64,000 nucleotides of DNA from Parelaphostrongylus tenuis (GCA_019055375.1 JAHQIW010002282.1:1-64000); one strand, 5' to 3'. Shown: positions 32,701-40,197, counted from the stretch's first letter. A program made the numbers and translations. The notes: generated by a model not told the origin, from the sequence alone.

Positions 32701-35082
32701 GTGTTACAAATGTGCATTCTTTCGATCGCACTGTCGATCCACAGCCAGCATGCGCACTGGCCGACAAGCTAATGCGCAGCATATGTGATACTCGATTTTC
32801 TTTTCACCGCTACCTTGCAGTTAAGCGATCCTTCCAAAAAAATGCGCTAGCGAATGGTTACTTTAATTCAAGGGAAGAGCCTTTCCCTCTAAGAATATGC
32901 GTGCGTGAAATAGAAAACTAATCTTTTTGCTGTAGCGTTGTATAAAACACTCCAAAAGCAAACACATCGTTGAATTCTCCAAGATTTAAGCTGTTAGATG
33001 ATCACTAGCGGTCTAAGGAAAGAGTTTTGTCCAACGAAATAGTAGCGATATAATAAGGAAGATACTAGGCGCTTGTGAAACAATTCAATTGAATGCTACA
33101 GCGCTATAAAAAGTCTATTCAGGAAAGGCACCTACAGCACTCTCCTAAGATTTAAGTTTTCGAATTATAACCAACACTCTTATCAAAAGCTCGTACGCAG
33201 CGAAAGGGTCGTTTATTCACCCAGTGCCGTCTAGCGGAAAAGTACCAAAAACCTTTTAGTACTGCTTGTTTGAGTTGTTTAGTGAACAACGCGGTTGCTC
33301 GATATGCAACTACTTCAAAAAGTGAAAGATAGTGATAGGTGGAAAGATGGATATAAAAGAGGGATACCTAATTTTGTAGGCCGGTATATTTCAGTTTTTA
33401 AGTGAGATCTATTCAGGAGAAGCATCGATCACAGACTCCTCCTGTGAAGAGAAAAGAAAGTCGTTTTACGCGAGCTGTAGAAAACTGGCGAAGCAACCGC
33501 GCCAAGAAAAAGTGGAAGCAGGTAGTGCGTATTTTAGATGATGAGGGCATATCAAATGTGATAACTGCATGAATGTACAGGTACTCGATTCCGATGAAGT
33601 CACAGCAGGTTATGAATTGGACTTCCTTCGGCTCAAGAAGATGGATAGTGAGGAGAAGGAGTCAATTGATGGTGGTGTGAAACTTTGGGTGGGAAAAGAT
33701 TACGTCAACTACATTCACAAAGATTTCATTGATGTCGATCTACCTTTCCATGGTTCGCATTTTATGTCCAACAATTCTTTTTACTTCGTAAATTTTCTCA
33801 TTTGTAACTTATAAGCTTTGAAAAGTAGTCCATGTTTCGTTCCTACTATTGCTTCTCCAGTCAGCTCTACAAGACTGATAAAGCGGCAACATTCCATCAT
33901 AAATGGTTTACATTTAACTCTTACGGTCCCATGGATTCAACCCCTCTACGCCTTCAGCATTGGTTCGTGTTGTGTCTATTGGTTCGTGTTGCGCCTAATA
34001 ATGGCATCTCACCCACAGCGCTCCAATGTCAGACGCAACGTGGACCTTAGAAGCAACGTGAGCTAATGCTAGAGACGCAGGTTTGGGTCCGTGGAACTGT
34101 AGGGGTTAAATGGGCATATAGCACATTAGAGCATAATTTTTGACAATACTCCCATCACGAAGAAAAGAAATTTCTCATTTGAAGCCGATTCTTACGTTAT
34201 CTTGATCGTTCCCAGCGAAATTTAATTTTTCATGAAAACAAGTGCTAGAGTTATTCGAGGTTTCAGTCTTGCGAAGGCTCAGTATATAGAATGATACAGG
34301 CCTTTTTTTATAGGAGAAGTATCAAGCTGAAGTCAGATGTAAACTTTATGCTTTTATATGCCTAAGAGAATTGAGTGGTGAACAAAAACGCGGTCTCAGA
34401 CGGGAATCGAACCCGCGTTTCATCCTATCCGAAATGCATTGAAATACTATTAATTCCGAGTATTAGTAATTAGAATAGCTGTTAGCTCAACTGAGGTTTA
34501 TAGAGCGAAACCGCACTAAACCTGTCAAAGGTTGGTGGCTGATAGCTAACATTGAGATGTTGGAGAATGAGTGGTCGGGCAAATGTGCCTCGGTGGTGTA
34601 GTGGTTAGTGCACGCGTCTCCGGATAGGATGAAACGCGGGTTCGATTCCCGCCTGAGGTCGCGTTTTTGTTCACCACTCAATACTCTTAGGTATATTGAA
34701 AACATCATAACAATGCGAAATGCATTAAATACTATTAATTCTATGCTTTTATTTTTCTAAATTACAGACTTCATTGATCGTGGTTGTACACCACGCATGC
34801 CATGGCACGACATCCATTCTGTGACGTTTGGAGCTCCTGCCAGGGATGTTGCGCGACACTTCATTCAGCGTTGGAATGCCACAAAGACGGAAAAACTGAA
34901 GGTTGTTTCTTTGCTTTCATAGATTTACCTTAATTTACATTATCGTAGCTAAAGGAAATCCGTTGTTGTTTTTCTTTTAGGATGATCTCACCTATCCTTG
35001 TCTTCTGCCGAAGAGTTACGAGAACTTAAAAGTCCCTCGTGTGTTCAAAAATCCTACTTTTAGCTACAATGTCAATGTACAG
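20614..35082 (+). CDS. pld-1: PX-PH phospholipase D (PLD1/PLD2 type), 24 exons, 3' part missing
   Basis: This enzyme hydrolyses phosphatidylcholine to phosphatidic acid and choline at membranes; PX and PH domains bind phosphoinositides. The conserved exons are joined by GT-AG introns with matching phases and total 2973 nt, about 991 codons. Domain order: acidic N-terminus; PX about residues 55-125 ([20 protein letters not shown]); basic linker; PH about 250-400; catalytic half from about 405 with the first HKD motif (HEKLVIID, about 534-541); a long Ser/Lys-rich loop about 585-880; then core blocks [22 protein letters not shown] and [13 protein letters not shown]. Oddities: a one-base frame break in exon 8 and an opposite one in exon 10, and no second HKD half downstream. 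The start codon was not found; the first recognised exon begins in phase 0, so an upstream exon is expected. The symbol follows the C. elegans orthologue. The family call is very secure; functionality is doubtful. Confidence 0.93.
21135..21435. mobile_element. MITE-like fold-back element, same family
   Basis: Arms of about 110 bp: CCAATATGCCTGGTAATAAT at the left, its inverse at the right, with AGGGCTGACTTATA and AAACACGTGTATCGGGCT. It lies in the first PLD intron found. Related decayed copies lie near 46,180-46,410, 57,190-57,350 and 63,010-63,430. Confidence 0.82.
21545..21657 (-). repeat. tRNA-derived SINE head
   Basis: Minus-strand copy with GTGTAGTGGTAGCACGCG and a degraded T-arm (GGGTTCAACTCC). 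Terminal GAATTGGGTGGTAGGC is the shared tail. It abuts the NUMT side of the same PLD intron. Confidence 0.65.
21957..22015 (-). pseudogene. mitochondrial tRNA-Thr remnant inside the NUMT
   Basis: Sits between the cox3 end and the nad4 start on the minus strand. The anticodon loop region reads TTTGTAA with TGT as anticodon (Thr). It has a reduced D-arm and no T-arm, as in nematode mitochondrial tRNAs. Not a nuclear tRNA gene. Confidence 0.7.
22108..22120. repeat. Poly-C run inside the NUMT
   Basis: An uninterrupted C run breaks the cox3 frame region (CGGGGG on the minus strand at LCGGGG). It is a likely site of length error or replication slippage. Confidence 0.7.
22428..22572 (+). CDS. pld-1: PLD exon 2, region before PX
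   Basis: Encodes [11 protein letters not shown] and [13 protein letters not shown]. These align by eye with the stretch of animal PLD1 that leads into the PX domain. Phase 1 in, phase 2 out; the split codon joins to exon 3 as LLYTIQL. Confidence 0.88.
22622..23080. mobile_element. Two mariner 5' ends head to head (inverted repeat)
   Basis: The plus arm encodes [20 protein letters not shown] from 22,769. The minus arm, ending near 23,070, encodes [20 protein letters not shown] and ATHKI. The arms are about 80 percent alike by eye and form a palindrome of two transposase N-termini. It lies in the PLD intron between exons 2 and 3. Confidence 0.75.
23190..23500. repeat. Penelope terminal repeats, inverted pair without internal part
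   Basis: The left arm (ACTTGCACGAGGTTAGTAC to GGAGAAGTCACCGGTCTTATG) and the right arm (CATAAGGCCAGTGACCTCTCCCAT to CTCACGAAGGCG) match the copy A termini. Less than 50 bp separates them. It lies in the PLD intron between exons 2 and 3. It could be an internally deleted element. Confidence 0.75.
23703..23775 (+). repeat. tRNA-derived SINE head (tRNA-like, not functional)
   Basis: GCCTCGGTGGTGTAGTGGTA at the 5' side and GCGGGTTCGATTCCCGC near the 3' side form a tRNA-like molecule. The acceptor stem has one mismatch and the anticodon loop lacks T33. The tail CGTTTTTGCTCACCACTCAA recurs at other copies, so this is a dispersed repeat. Confidence 0.7.
23916..24044 (+). CDS. pld-1: PLD exon 3, PX domain core
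   Basis: Encodes [20 protein letters not shown] followed by [12 protein letters not shown], the characteristic PX signature of phospholipases D. Acceptor TTTCCAG, donor GTTAGC. Phase 2 in and out. Confidence 0.93.
   Translation, partial: VYNSVRTWSIQMECCSQLQGFYGPKQSIEGTQGCAADSCACS
24472..24589 (+). CDS. pld-1: PLD exon 4, PX-PH linker
   Basis: Encodes [13 protein letters not shown] and a basic tail with HRRKHSR, between TTTTCCAG and GTGAGG. Phase 2 in, phase 0 out. The linker is variable in the family, so support comes mainly from splice sites and phase. A possible extra exon near 24,709-24,762 was left out because its phase would put a stop into exon 5. Confidence 0.7.
25533..25845. mobile_element. 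Long inverted-repeat element in PLD intron 4
   Basis: Arms of about 110 bp: AGGTCTGTTATGGCACTTCT and TTCAGCCAATCCC at the left, the inverse with GGGATTGGCTGAACCGAAAG and ATAGCAGACCT at the right. Loop of about 90 bp. No coding. Confidence 0.85.
26196..26313 (+). CDS. pld-1: PLD exon 5, linker
   Basis: Encodes [20 protein letters not shown] and [13 protein letters not shown]. Acceptor TTTTAG, donor GTAATT. Phase 0 in, phase 1 out; the split serine codon joins to exon 6. Confidence 0.72.
26384..26520 (+). CDS. pld-1: PLD exon 6, linker with [12 protein letters not shown]
   Basis: Encodes [20 protein letters not shown]. The 'LPxxP' segment matches the PLD1 linker just before PH. Phase 1 in, phase 0 out, donor GTGCGA. 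Confidence 0.85.
26555..26760. repeat. Third SINE-like family, copy in PLD intron 6
   Basis: Contains CCCTTTCGGGGCCACG, GGGGATTAGAGATGCGGAGG and GTGGGTTCATGGTCCCGACA, matching 31.1-31.3 kb in part. Confidence 0.55.
26802..26867 (+). CDS. pld-1: PLD exon 7, PH domain start
   Basis: A 22-codon exon encoding [20 protein letters not shown]. It matches the 'QLE..L...L..P.YRN.HA' block of PLD1. It is bounded by TTTTTAG and GTGTGT and is phase 0 on both sides. Confidence 0.9.
26950..27102 (+). CDS. pld-1: PLD exon 8, PH domain, with a one-base frame break
   Basis: Starts as [20 protein letters not shown] in the correct phase. After a run of four A at 27,025-27,028 the homology continues in the next frame ([16 protein letters not shown], then PWSKR). 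Without the shift the frame ends in TAA before the donor. One extra base in the A run explains it. Phase after correction is 2 and joins to exon 9 as [11 protein letters not shown]. Confidence 0.88.
27282..27372 (+). CDS. pld-1: PLD exon 9, PH domain
   Basis: Encodes [20 protein letters not shown] and [10 protein letters not shown], a strong match to the PLD PH domain. Acceptor CTTACAG, donor GTGATA. It ends in phase 0. Confidence 0.93.
27596..27659 (+). CDS. pld-1: PLD exon 10, PH domain, frame inconsistent by one base
   Basis: The start ([11 protein letters not shown]) is in the frame set by exon 9. The end (GLIIFNTQ) is in another frame and joins in phase 2 to exon 11 as NTQHELHLKC, the expected PH motif. 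The exon is 64 nt and needs 65. The discrepancy lies between 27,613 and 27,630. Confidence 0.75.
27847..27996 (+). CDS. pld-1: PLD exon 11, PH end to catalytic domain
   Basis: Encodes [20 protein letters not shown], then [17 protein letters not shown]. These match the PH C-terminal helix and the HRF...A..QE..AKW hinge of PLDs. Donor GTATGT, phase 2. Confidence 0.93.
28284..28380 (+). CDS. pld-1: PLD exon 12, start of catalytic domain
   Basis: Encodes [20 protein letters not shown] followed by [12 protein letters not shown], the conserved 'IFI..WWLSPE' block. Phase 2 in, phase 0 out. Confidence 0.95.
28457..28974 (-). mobile_element. 5'-truncated RTE 3' end in PLD intron 12
   Basis: Matches the C-terminal 500 bp of the 37-kb RTE ([28 protein letters not shown]) and ends in the same GGTGATACA-type tail. 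An 8-bp CTCAAATA lies at both edges (28,449-28,456 and 28,975-28,982), a likely target duplication. It lies between PLD exons 12 and 13, antisense to the gene. Confidence 0.9.
29139..29318 (+). CDS. pld-1: PLD exon 13, catalytic domain
   Basis: Encodes [37 protein letters not shown] and [10 protein letters not shown], highly conserved PLD1/2 blocks. Exactly 60 codons, phase 0 both ends. Confidence 0.96.
29383..29589 (+). CDS. pld-1: PLD exon 14, first HKD catalytic motif
   Basis: Carries the HxKxxxxD motif as HEKLVIID at 29,437-29,460, followed by [14 protein letters not shown] and LTDLGSVK. His and Lys of the HKD motif are the catalytic residues known for the superfamily. The motif is intact here. 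Phase 0 both ends. Confidence 0.97.
29742..29856 (+). CDS. pld-1: PLD exon 15, loop region
   Basis: Encodes a low-conservation loop ([20 protein letters not shown]). Acceptor TTTCAG, donor GTGAAT. Ends in phase 1, as exon 16 requires. Confidence 0.75.
29955..30055 (+). CDS. pld-1: PLD exon 16, loop region
   Basis: Encodes [20 protein letters not shown] and a run of Asp/Glu. Phase 1 in, phase 0 out, donor GTGCGT. Placed by splice phase. Confidence 0.72.
30137..30191 (+). CDS. pld-1: PLD exon 17, loop region
   Basis: Short exon [18 protein letters not shown] between TTTTAG and GTATCA. Phase 0 in, phase 1 out. Supported by splice phase only. Confidence 0.6.
30400..31295. repeat. Inverted SINE-like arms in PLD intron 17
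   Basis: The left end (TTAACCCTTTTGGGATCATG, CTCTACATCTCTAACTGGCA) and the right end (GTTAGAGACGTAAAGGTCGT, GTCCCGAAAGGTTTAA) are inverse copies of a third tRNA-like family. Related single arms lie at 26,555-26,760 and 33,915-34,110, also in PLD introns. Confidence 0.62.
30836..31015. repeat. SINE family 2, two inverted tail fragments in PLD intron 17
   Basis: GGATAAAGCTCTCGGCGTTG reads on the minus strand, while CCGCGAGTCATTGCAATAGG reads on the plus strand. Two truncated copies are joined in opposite directions. Confidence 0.65.
31556..31719 (+). CDS. pld-1: PLD exon 18, Ser-rich loop (ends ambiguous)
   Basis: Encodes [20 protein letters not shown] and [17 protein letters not shown]. An alternative in-frame acceptor at 31,535 would add seven residues. 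The donor at AGA/GTTACC is the only nearby site giving phase 0 for exon 19, but it is weak. Confidence 0.6.
32042..32212 (+). CDS. pld-1: PLD exon 19, loop
   Basis: Encodes [20 protein letters not shown] and a helical stretch ending [10 protein letters not shown]. 57 codons, phase 0 both ends, TTGCAG acceptor. Confidence 0.75.
32446..32547 (+). CDS. pld-1: PLD exon 20, lysine-rich loop
   Basis: Encodes [20 protein letters not shown]. Phase 0 at both ends with donor GTAAAA. If that donor is skipped the frame runs on to a stop (TGA) near 32,606, giving a possible alternative short end. Confidence 0.6.
33417..33521 (+). CDS. pld-1: PLD exon 21, basic loop
   Basis: Encodes [20 protein letters not shown] and RAKKKWKQ. 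35 codons, phase 0 both ends, ATTCAG acceptor and GTAGTG donor. The basic, Trp-containing loop just before the conserved core is plausible for the family. Confidence 0.75.
33581..33752 (+). CDS. pld-1: PLD exon 22, conserved core after loop
   Basis: Encodes [20 protein letters not shown], equivalent to the 'RFWHGKDYCNFVFKDW' block that restarts the catalytic core in animal PLDs. Ends in phase 1 at PFH. Confidence 0.94.
34355..34705. mobile_element. Inverted pair of tRNA-derived SINEs in PLD intron 22
   Basis: The left arm CCTAAGAGAATTGAGTGGTG and the right arm CACCACTCAATACTCTTAGG are inverse copies. The right arm holds the best tRNA-like unit (34,587-34,660): a fully pairable acceptor stem GCCTCGG/CTGAGGT, a T-arm GCGGGTTCGATTCCCGC and a five-pair anticodon stem with a C at position 33. 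The left arm holds the inverted T-arm only. Confidence 0.75.
34768..34901 (+). CDS. pld-1: PLD exon 23, conserved core
   Basis: Encodes [18 protein letters not shown] and [13 protein letters not shown], near-invariant PLD1/2 blocks. The split Asp codon joins to exon 22. Phase 0 out, donor GTTGTT. Confidence 0.96.
34981..35082 (+). CDS. pld-1: PLD exon 24, last one found
   Basis: Encodes [20 protein letters not shown] and ends NVNVQ before donor GTGAAA, in phase 0. In the family the next residues start the second catalytic half. No matching exon was found in the following 29 kb. Confidence 0.93.
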
Positions 35083-35401
35083 GTGAAATTTGATATCTTT
35101 ACGGCATCTCTGACTTGTCTGCCTAATGATAAGTAGAAGTATGGCTTTCTCAAAATGCTATTCACTAGAGAGATGTCGCCAGTCTCTTGAATTTTGTAAT
35201 CGAAAATAAATAATATATCGTAAGGAAACTTCCGGGAGGGGGAAGGGAGGGAGAGGCGGCTGATTGGTTAGTGATGGACGGCGCAAATTAATCGGTTGAT
35301 GACCCCCGGATTCAGGTGTGTCTGGCCCCGCCCCACCAATCACGTCTGTCCTTTGTGTTTTCACTATGATATGCTCGAATCTTTGTTACACCATATTCCA
35401 T

Positions 35402-35862
35402 ATAGTAATAGTATGATAGTGATAATGATAGCAGTTATATTGATGAAAGTGATAGTGAATTGGTATAGATGATAGTGATAGTGATTAATGATAACGATGG
35501 TGGTGATAATGGTAACAGTGACAAAAATGATAGTGATCATAGTGGTAATGGCGCTAATGATAGTGATAGTGGTTATAGTGGTATAGATTATATGGAATAG
35601 TGATTAGTGATAACGATGACGGTATAGTGATAGTGATAATGATAACATGTTAGAGGTGATAGTGGTAGTGATTATAGTGATAGTGGTAATAGTGGTGGTG
35701 ATAATAGTGATAGTAATGATAATAGTGATAATGATAGTTATCATTATCATCATCGTAATCATTATCACCATCATTATCATCACTATCATTATCGTTGTCA
35801 TTATCACCATTATCATTATCACTACCATCACTTTCACTGTGATCATTATCACTACCGCACCA
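35402..35862. repeat. Strand-switching TGATAG/ATTATC microsatellite
   Basis: About 330 bp of TGATAG/TGATAATG repeats on the plus strand change abruptly near 35,737 into the complementary ATTATCATC/CACTATC repeats. The two halves can pair as a long hairpin. It lies 320 bp after the last PLD exon found. Confidence 0.9.
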
Positions 35863-35984
35863 GGAGCACGGGTGAGCACGAAAACTAGAACGGGAGAGAC
35901 GGCGTAGCCCAGCATCCAGACCTAATCGATCAGAGTACTGAGAGAAGGCAAGTTAGGGGGCAGACCCCCACTTGACCAAAAACC

Positions 35985-36076
35985 ACGAAAGACAAAAAAT
36001 AGAAAAAAAACAAAAAGCAAGAACAAAGAAAAAAAAAAAAAAACATAAACCACAAAAAAAAACCCAAAACACAAAT
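35985..36076. repeat. A-rich low-complexity tract
   Basis: Almost only A with scattered C and G. It has no recognisable element in front of it on the plus strand, so I do not call it a retroposon tail. Confidence 0.7.
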
Positions 36077-36639
36077 AAATTTCGCTTTATAATTCACACC
36101 TAAATATTGTTCCTCACTGATCTTTTTCATAGATCTCTGCCAGATTCGTCGCGACGAAACGTGGTGCGATTACGAGTGGCAATAGAAAATTAGAGGTGAA
36201 GAAAAACCTACTAGGTGCTTATCTAAAACGCACGCGAAACCATGTAGTGAGCTGCTGTTCCTGCCATACGAGTTCAGTATAGATTCTTCTTTATGGGCCA
36301 AATTGGCCAAAGGACTACAATTAACAAACAGAGAGTTTATAGAAAGCAGTTGAAAGTAGTCTCCAATAAATGATCTGTTTTCTGAAATTATGTGATAGAA
36401 TGCGAAACTAACCGTGAAACCAAGTAAACACATTCAAAGCTCAGCAAGTCATATGCTGGATGTAGGAACTGAAGACAATAAAGAAACTTGGCTGGATTGC
36501 CCTGGAAACGAAATTGTACTCGCTAAGGTAACTTTGATATGGACGAGTACGGAGAAAGTTTTCAAATTTTTAGTGCCATACTAAGGTGTTGAAGTCAAAA
36601 CGACTCATCTGACGAGATCTGTACTTATAACGTACTAAT

Positions 36640-36829
36640 ATTTGTATACAAATTTAGATGGCCTATTAATCCACACGACAACAGAAGTCATTAAAGCTTC
36701 ACGAAGGTGCAACAAACCTTTTTGTCGACCTTGAAAAGCTTGTGCTTTAGTTGAAAAAGAGTAGTGACAAAAGCTCTCGACAGCCAAGATCTCCCTACTC
36801 CGTACATAACGATTCATCGTCAGTCACAT
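36640..36829 (+). mobile_element. Old RTE copy, left part, interrupted by the younger RTE
   Basis: Forward translation gives EVIKASRR, then VVTKALDSQDLPTPYIT. These align with the 'LIEVSRE..VVEALDNQGVPTRYI' stretch of the RTE reverse transcriptase. It stops at the target-site duplication and resumes at 40,198. The left edge is approximate. Confidence 0.75.
36819..36829. repeat. Target-site duplication, left copy (RTE)
   Basis: GTCAGTCACAT directly abuts the RTE 3' end and is identical to 40,187-40,197. Confidence 0.93.
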
Positions 36830-36837
36830 CACCTGTA

Positions 36838-37092
36838 TCACCTGTCGTCCCGTTGATCGTCGAGTGACTCGAGCGGGTACCAGCAACTCTTCCATTTTTC
36901 CCTATCGCGTGCAAGAGTAGCCCAGTGGGTCCTCCTCGCTCTAGAGATTCGTTGAGCATCATATCTTTCTTCCATTGCTTTCGTGAAGAAATCTGACCAA
37001 CGGGTCAGTGGTCTTCCTTTAGAGCGCTTGACGTCCCGAGGAATCCAGTCGGTAACGGCTCTCGTCCATCGGTTGTCGTTGAAGCGCATCAC
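36838..37092 (-). CDS. RTE C-terminal domain
   Basis: Frame after the break near 37,190. It encodes [20 protein letters not shown] and [12 protein letters not shown], then a Trp-rich end with [17 protein letters not shown] and a stop just before the 3' repeat. Fragments at 28.5 and 16.5 kb carry the same domain. Confidence 0.88.
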   Translation of the reverse strand: MMRFNDNRWTRAVTDWIPRDVKRSKGRPLTRWSDFFTKAMEERYDAQRISRARRTHWATLARDREKWKSCWYPLESLDDQRDDR

Positions 37093-37186
37093 GTGCCCGG
37101 CCCACCTTATTTCGATATCCTGGCGTGTAGAACGGCGTCTCTGATTTTCGATCGTTGACGTAGGTCGGAACTTCGGATCCTTTCTC

Positions 37187-38837
37187 TCAATTGCGAGATA
37201 CGGATACTCTTAGCATGGACCTTTCGACTGCGCGTTCGATAACGGCAAGTGATCTTTCATCCTGCTTACGTAGCGACCAAGTTTCTGCTGCATACGTTAG
37301 GCCAGGAATAATCGTCGAGTCGAAAAGGTGGGCACGAAGTCGGATGTTCTTTATCCTCTTCACTACATCTTCGATGCTCTTAAACTTTCCCCAAGCCGCT
37401 CGTGTGCTCCTGCTCAACTCTGGAGCTAGGTCGTTCATCATGTTGATTTCACGACCTAGATAGATGTAACTGGAGCATTCGGAGATTGTCGTTCCGTTGA
37501 GCGTGAATGGGGCATTAGAAACCCATCCGTTCCTCATGAACATTGTTATCGTTAGATTCAGTTGAAGACCGATCTTTCCACAGGCGTTATCGAAATCGGT
37601 CAACATTCGCTCCGCTTGGCTGATGTTTGGTGTTATGAGAACGATATCGTCAGCAAAGCGAAGATGGTTTAATTGTCGACCGTCAATTTTCACTCCATTT
37701 CGTCCCATTCTAATGTTCGCATGACGTTTTGTAGGGTGGCAGTGAATAGTTTTGGCGATATTGTATCGCCTTGTCGAACCCCTCTTCTTACGTCAATGGT
37801 GATATTGTTGTAGAATGGAGATATTCTGGTCGTGAAATCTTTATAAAGCTCACGAAGGATCATTATGTACCGAGTAGGGACGCCCTGGTTATCCAGAGCC
37901 TCTATAACCGCTTCTGTTTCCATTGAATCAAAGGCTTTTTTCAGATCGATAAAAGTGAGACAGAGTGGTTGTTTGTACTCTCGCGAAACTTCAATGAGTC
38001 TTGTGATCGTGTGGATGTGGTCCATGGTACTAAATCCTTTTTGAACCCTGCTTGTTCGCATGGCTGTCCTTCGTCCAGTGTTCTGTCAATCCTGTTCAGG
38101 ATGACTCGAGTAAAGAGTTTATAGACAACGGACAGCAAGCAGATTGGGCGATAATTGCCTATGTCGTGAAGGTCTCCCTTTTTGAACAACAATACGGTCT
38201 TGCTGGTTTTCCATTGAATAGGGACCTTGCATTCTGACAGGTAGCGAGTGAAGAGCCGAGCCAGGGTGTTGATGAGAACTGGCGGCAGGTTCTTCAGGTG
38301 TTCTGGTCTAATCCTGTCTGGACCGGGTGTTGTTCTGTTTTTCACCGACGATATAGCATGTCGGATTTCGGAAGGAAGGACCGGTGGAACGACATATTCG
38401 TCCTCTTTCAATTTATATGACGGTAAGAGAACATGGCTAGCGAAGAGATCCGAGTAGTACTGGTGGATGATTTTCTCCATAGCCCTTCTGGAAGCTGTAA
38501 GTGTCCCGTCAGGGTATCGGAGTGCAATCATCTTGGTCTTATAGTTGGCGAAGCCTCGCTGGGCTTTGCGAATGCTCTTCCCAGCTTCTGCAGCTTCTGC
38601 CATAACTGCTGCTCTTCTCTCTTTAAGGTCTTCTTTTATCGCTTCTCTGCATCGTTTCGCAAGTTCGGACGTAAGGTTTCGGTTGCCTGCGGCTCGTGCG
38701 ATTCCACGTTGACGTATCAGCTCGAGTGTCTGCGGAGACAAGCGTCTCTTCGTGACCTTCAGGACTTTCGGCTTTTTTAGCGCCAACGTGAAGATATTCA
38801 ACGAGTCGATCGTATTCTTCGTCGATGTTGTCGACAA
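37187..38837 (-). CDS. RTE reverse transcriptase domain (frame-broken)
   Basis: Copies element RNA into the nicked target. The palm motifs appear in order: NYRPICLLS, AFDSMETEAVIEALDNQG, RRGVRQGDTISPKLF and FADDIVLI (the catalytic Asp pair). They sit in three overlapping open frames, 37,941-38,837, 37,690-38,061 and 37,187-37,708, with shifts near 38,030 and 37,705. All motifs are intact at residue level. Confidence 0.92.
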
Positions 38838-38849
38838 CGGTATCTTCCC

Positions 38850-39674
38850 AAGAGCCGACTAATGATTTGAATACATCCCAGTTTATGGTAGTTCTGGGAC
38901 TTCGTTGTTTGAATTTAGCGGCTTTCTCTCCTCTCCTCGAAAATCGGAACGTTGCGCGAAGGAGGCGATGGTCTGATCCCGTGTAGAACTTGGGAACAAC
39001 AGCGACGTCGGTCAGGCAAAACCTTCGATTTACTATGATGTGATCTATTTCGTTATGGTACTCTCCATTGGGAGACTCCCACGTCCATCGCTGAGAGAGA
39101 GGCTTTTGGAATTGCGAGTTACCATGGATGGTTTGGGTCGTCATGATAAACTCGGATAGCCTCTCACCCTGTTCATTCCATTCTAGTCCGTGGGTCCCTA
39201 TGTGACGTTCTTCAGACGTTCTTCTAGGTCCAATTTTTGCGTTAAAATCTCCGACAATGACCTTGAAGAATGTATGATCTTCTCTGAAGAATTTTTCGAG
39301 GTCCATATAGAACGCTTCGACTTCGTCTTCGTCATAGCTTGATGTTGGTGCGTAAGCAACGAAGATGGTCAAAGCCGGCATAGAACCACATCGTTTCAAC
39401 CGTAATCGTCCGATGCGGGTTGTTAGTTGTTCGAACGAATCAATGTTCACGGTCAAATTCGATTTGACGAGGACGCCAACGCCACCGACACCTCTGCGAT
39501 CGCATGTTCCAAGGAACAGTTCTTCTCCGTGTCATAGACAGCGTGAAAAGGATGGCGCCTTCTCGTCTCAGCCAGGCCAATGACGTCGTACCTTATTCTT
39601 CTTGCTTGAATCAACAGATCTTCTACAGCGGATTGTTGAGCAAGGGTTCTTGCATTGTAGGTACAGATCGTCAT
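38850..39674 (-). CDS. RTE endonuclease domain (frame-broken)
   Basis: Exonuclease-endonuclease-phosphatase fold, which nicks target DNA to start reverse transcription. [20 protein letters not shown] opens at 39,674. A one-base break near 39,530 moves the frame, and the main block (39,456 down) carries [26 protein letters not shown], the DHIIVN motif and GSDHRLLR. These are the conserved Asn/Asp/His positions of the family. It continues without a stop into the linker before the RT. Confidence 0.9.
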
Positions 39675-40186
39675 TTTAGTCCGTTTCGATCTTGGCAGCC
39701 TAGTTCGGCCCTGAAATTTTAGCAGCCTCTCCGTACTCGTCCTACCTGGCGCTGCCGTACCAGGGGCTCTTTCGGGGTCAGGGGAATGAGGCCCATATTT
39801 GTTACTGTTTTTGGCATTTTTGATACCTATCGTGTAGCTTGCCAGGCTCTAAACGTGGGGGCTGGGTACTCACGAGTAGCTTGCCAGTCTCTCTCGGAGG
39901 AGCGGGAGGAGCTTATTTGTTGGAGGCGACTCCTAACCGCCTCCCATGTACTTCCCAGCCGCTTGATTGCAGGCTTTTGGCCGACTTGACTCGTAGAAAT
40001 AGAGTTTTGTCAAGTCGGCACTGCAGAAGCAGGGAGCTCGTCCCCTGAATCCACCTGCGTCTCTGGGAAGCACACGGTCGCTTTTGGTTCGCGTTTTATT
40101 CCCCTATCCACCACCTGGGGACGCGCCACGTGCCCTCGCGACTAACCGGGCGGGATCCCTCAAAGAGGGAGGTCCGTGGTCCGTGG

Positions 40187-40197
40187 GTCAGTCACAT
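40187..40197. repeat. Target-site duplication, right copy (RTE)
   Basis: GTCAGTCACAT directly abuts the RTE 5' end and is identical to 36,819-36,829. It marks the point where the older RTE coding sequence resumes. Confidence 0.93.

Larger units (their letters stand above)
36830..40186 (-). mobile_element. Full-length RTE-clade non-LTR retrotransposon
   Basis: A 3.36-kb element read on the minus strand. Order: GC-rich 5' UTR (about 39,680-40,186); apurinic-type endonuclease ([34 protein letters not shown]); linker; reverse transcriptase (TPGPDRIRPEHLK; GNYRPICLLSVVYKLFTRVI; FIDLKKAFDS; GVRQGDTISPKLF; FADDIVLIT); C-terminal domain with [11 protein letters not shown]. The 3' end is a short GGTGATACA-type repeat. 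It is flanked by identical 11-bp copies of GTCAGTCACAT at 36,819-36,829 and 40,187-40,197. The reading frame is broken at about five points (near 39,530, 38,780, 38,030, 37,705 and 37,190). The clade is secure. Coding ability depends on whether the breaks are real. Confidence 0.95.

Noticed and set aside
35604..35915. Open frames of Ile/Val/Thr/Met repeats on both strands
   Set aside because: They are translations of the TGATAG microsatellite, not genes.
36120..36530. Open stretch ending DCPGNEIVLAK before GTAACT as a possible next PLD exon
   Set aside because: The phase does not fit exon 24, residues do not match the PLD core, and a neighbouring part belongs to the old RTE.
39680..40186. 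HDV-like ribozyme at the RTE 5' end, known from some RTE elements
   Set aside because: I could not find the double-pseudoknot pairing by eye; a covariance search is needed before any claim.
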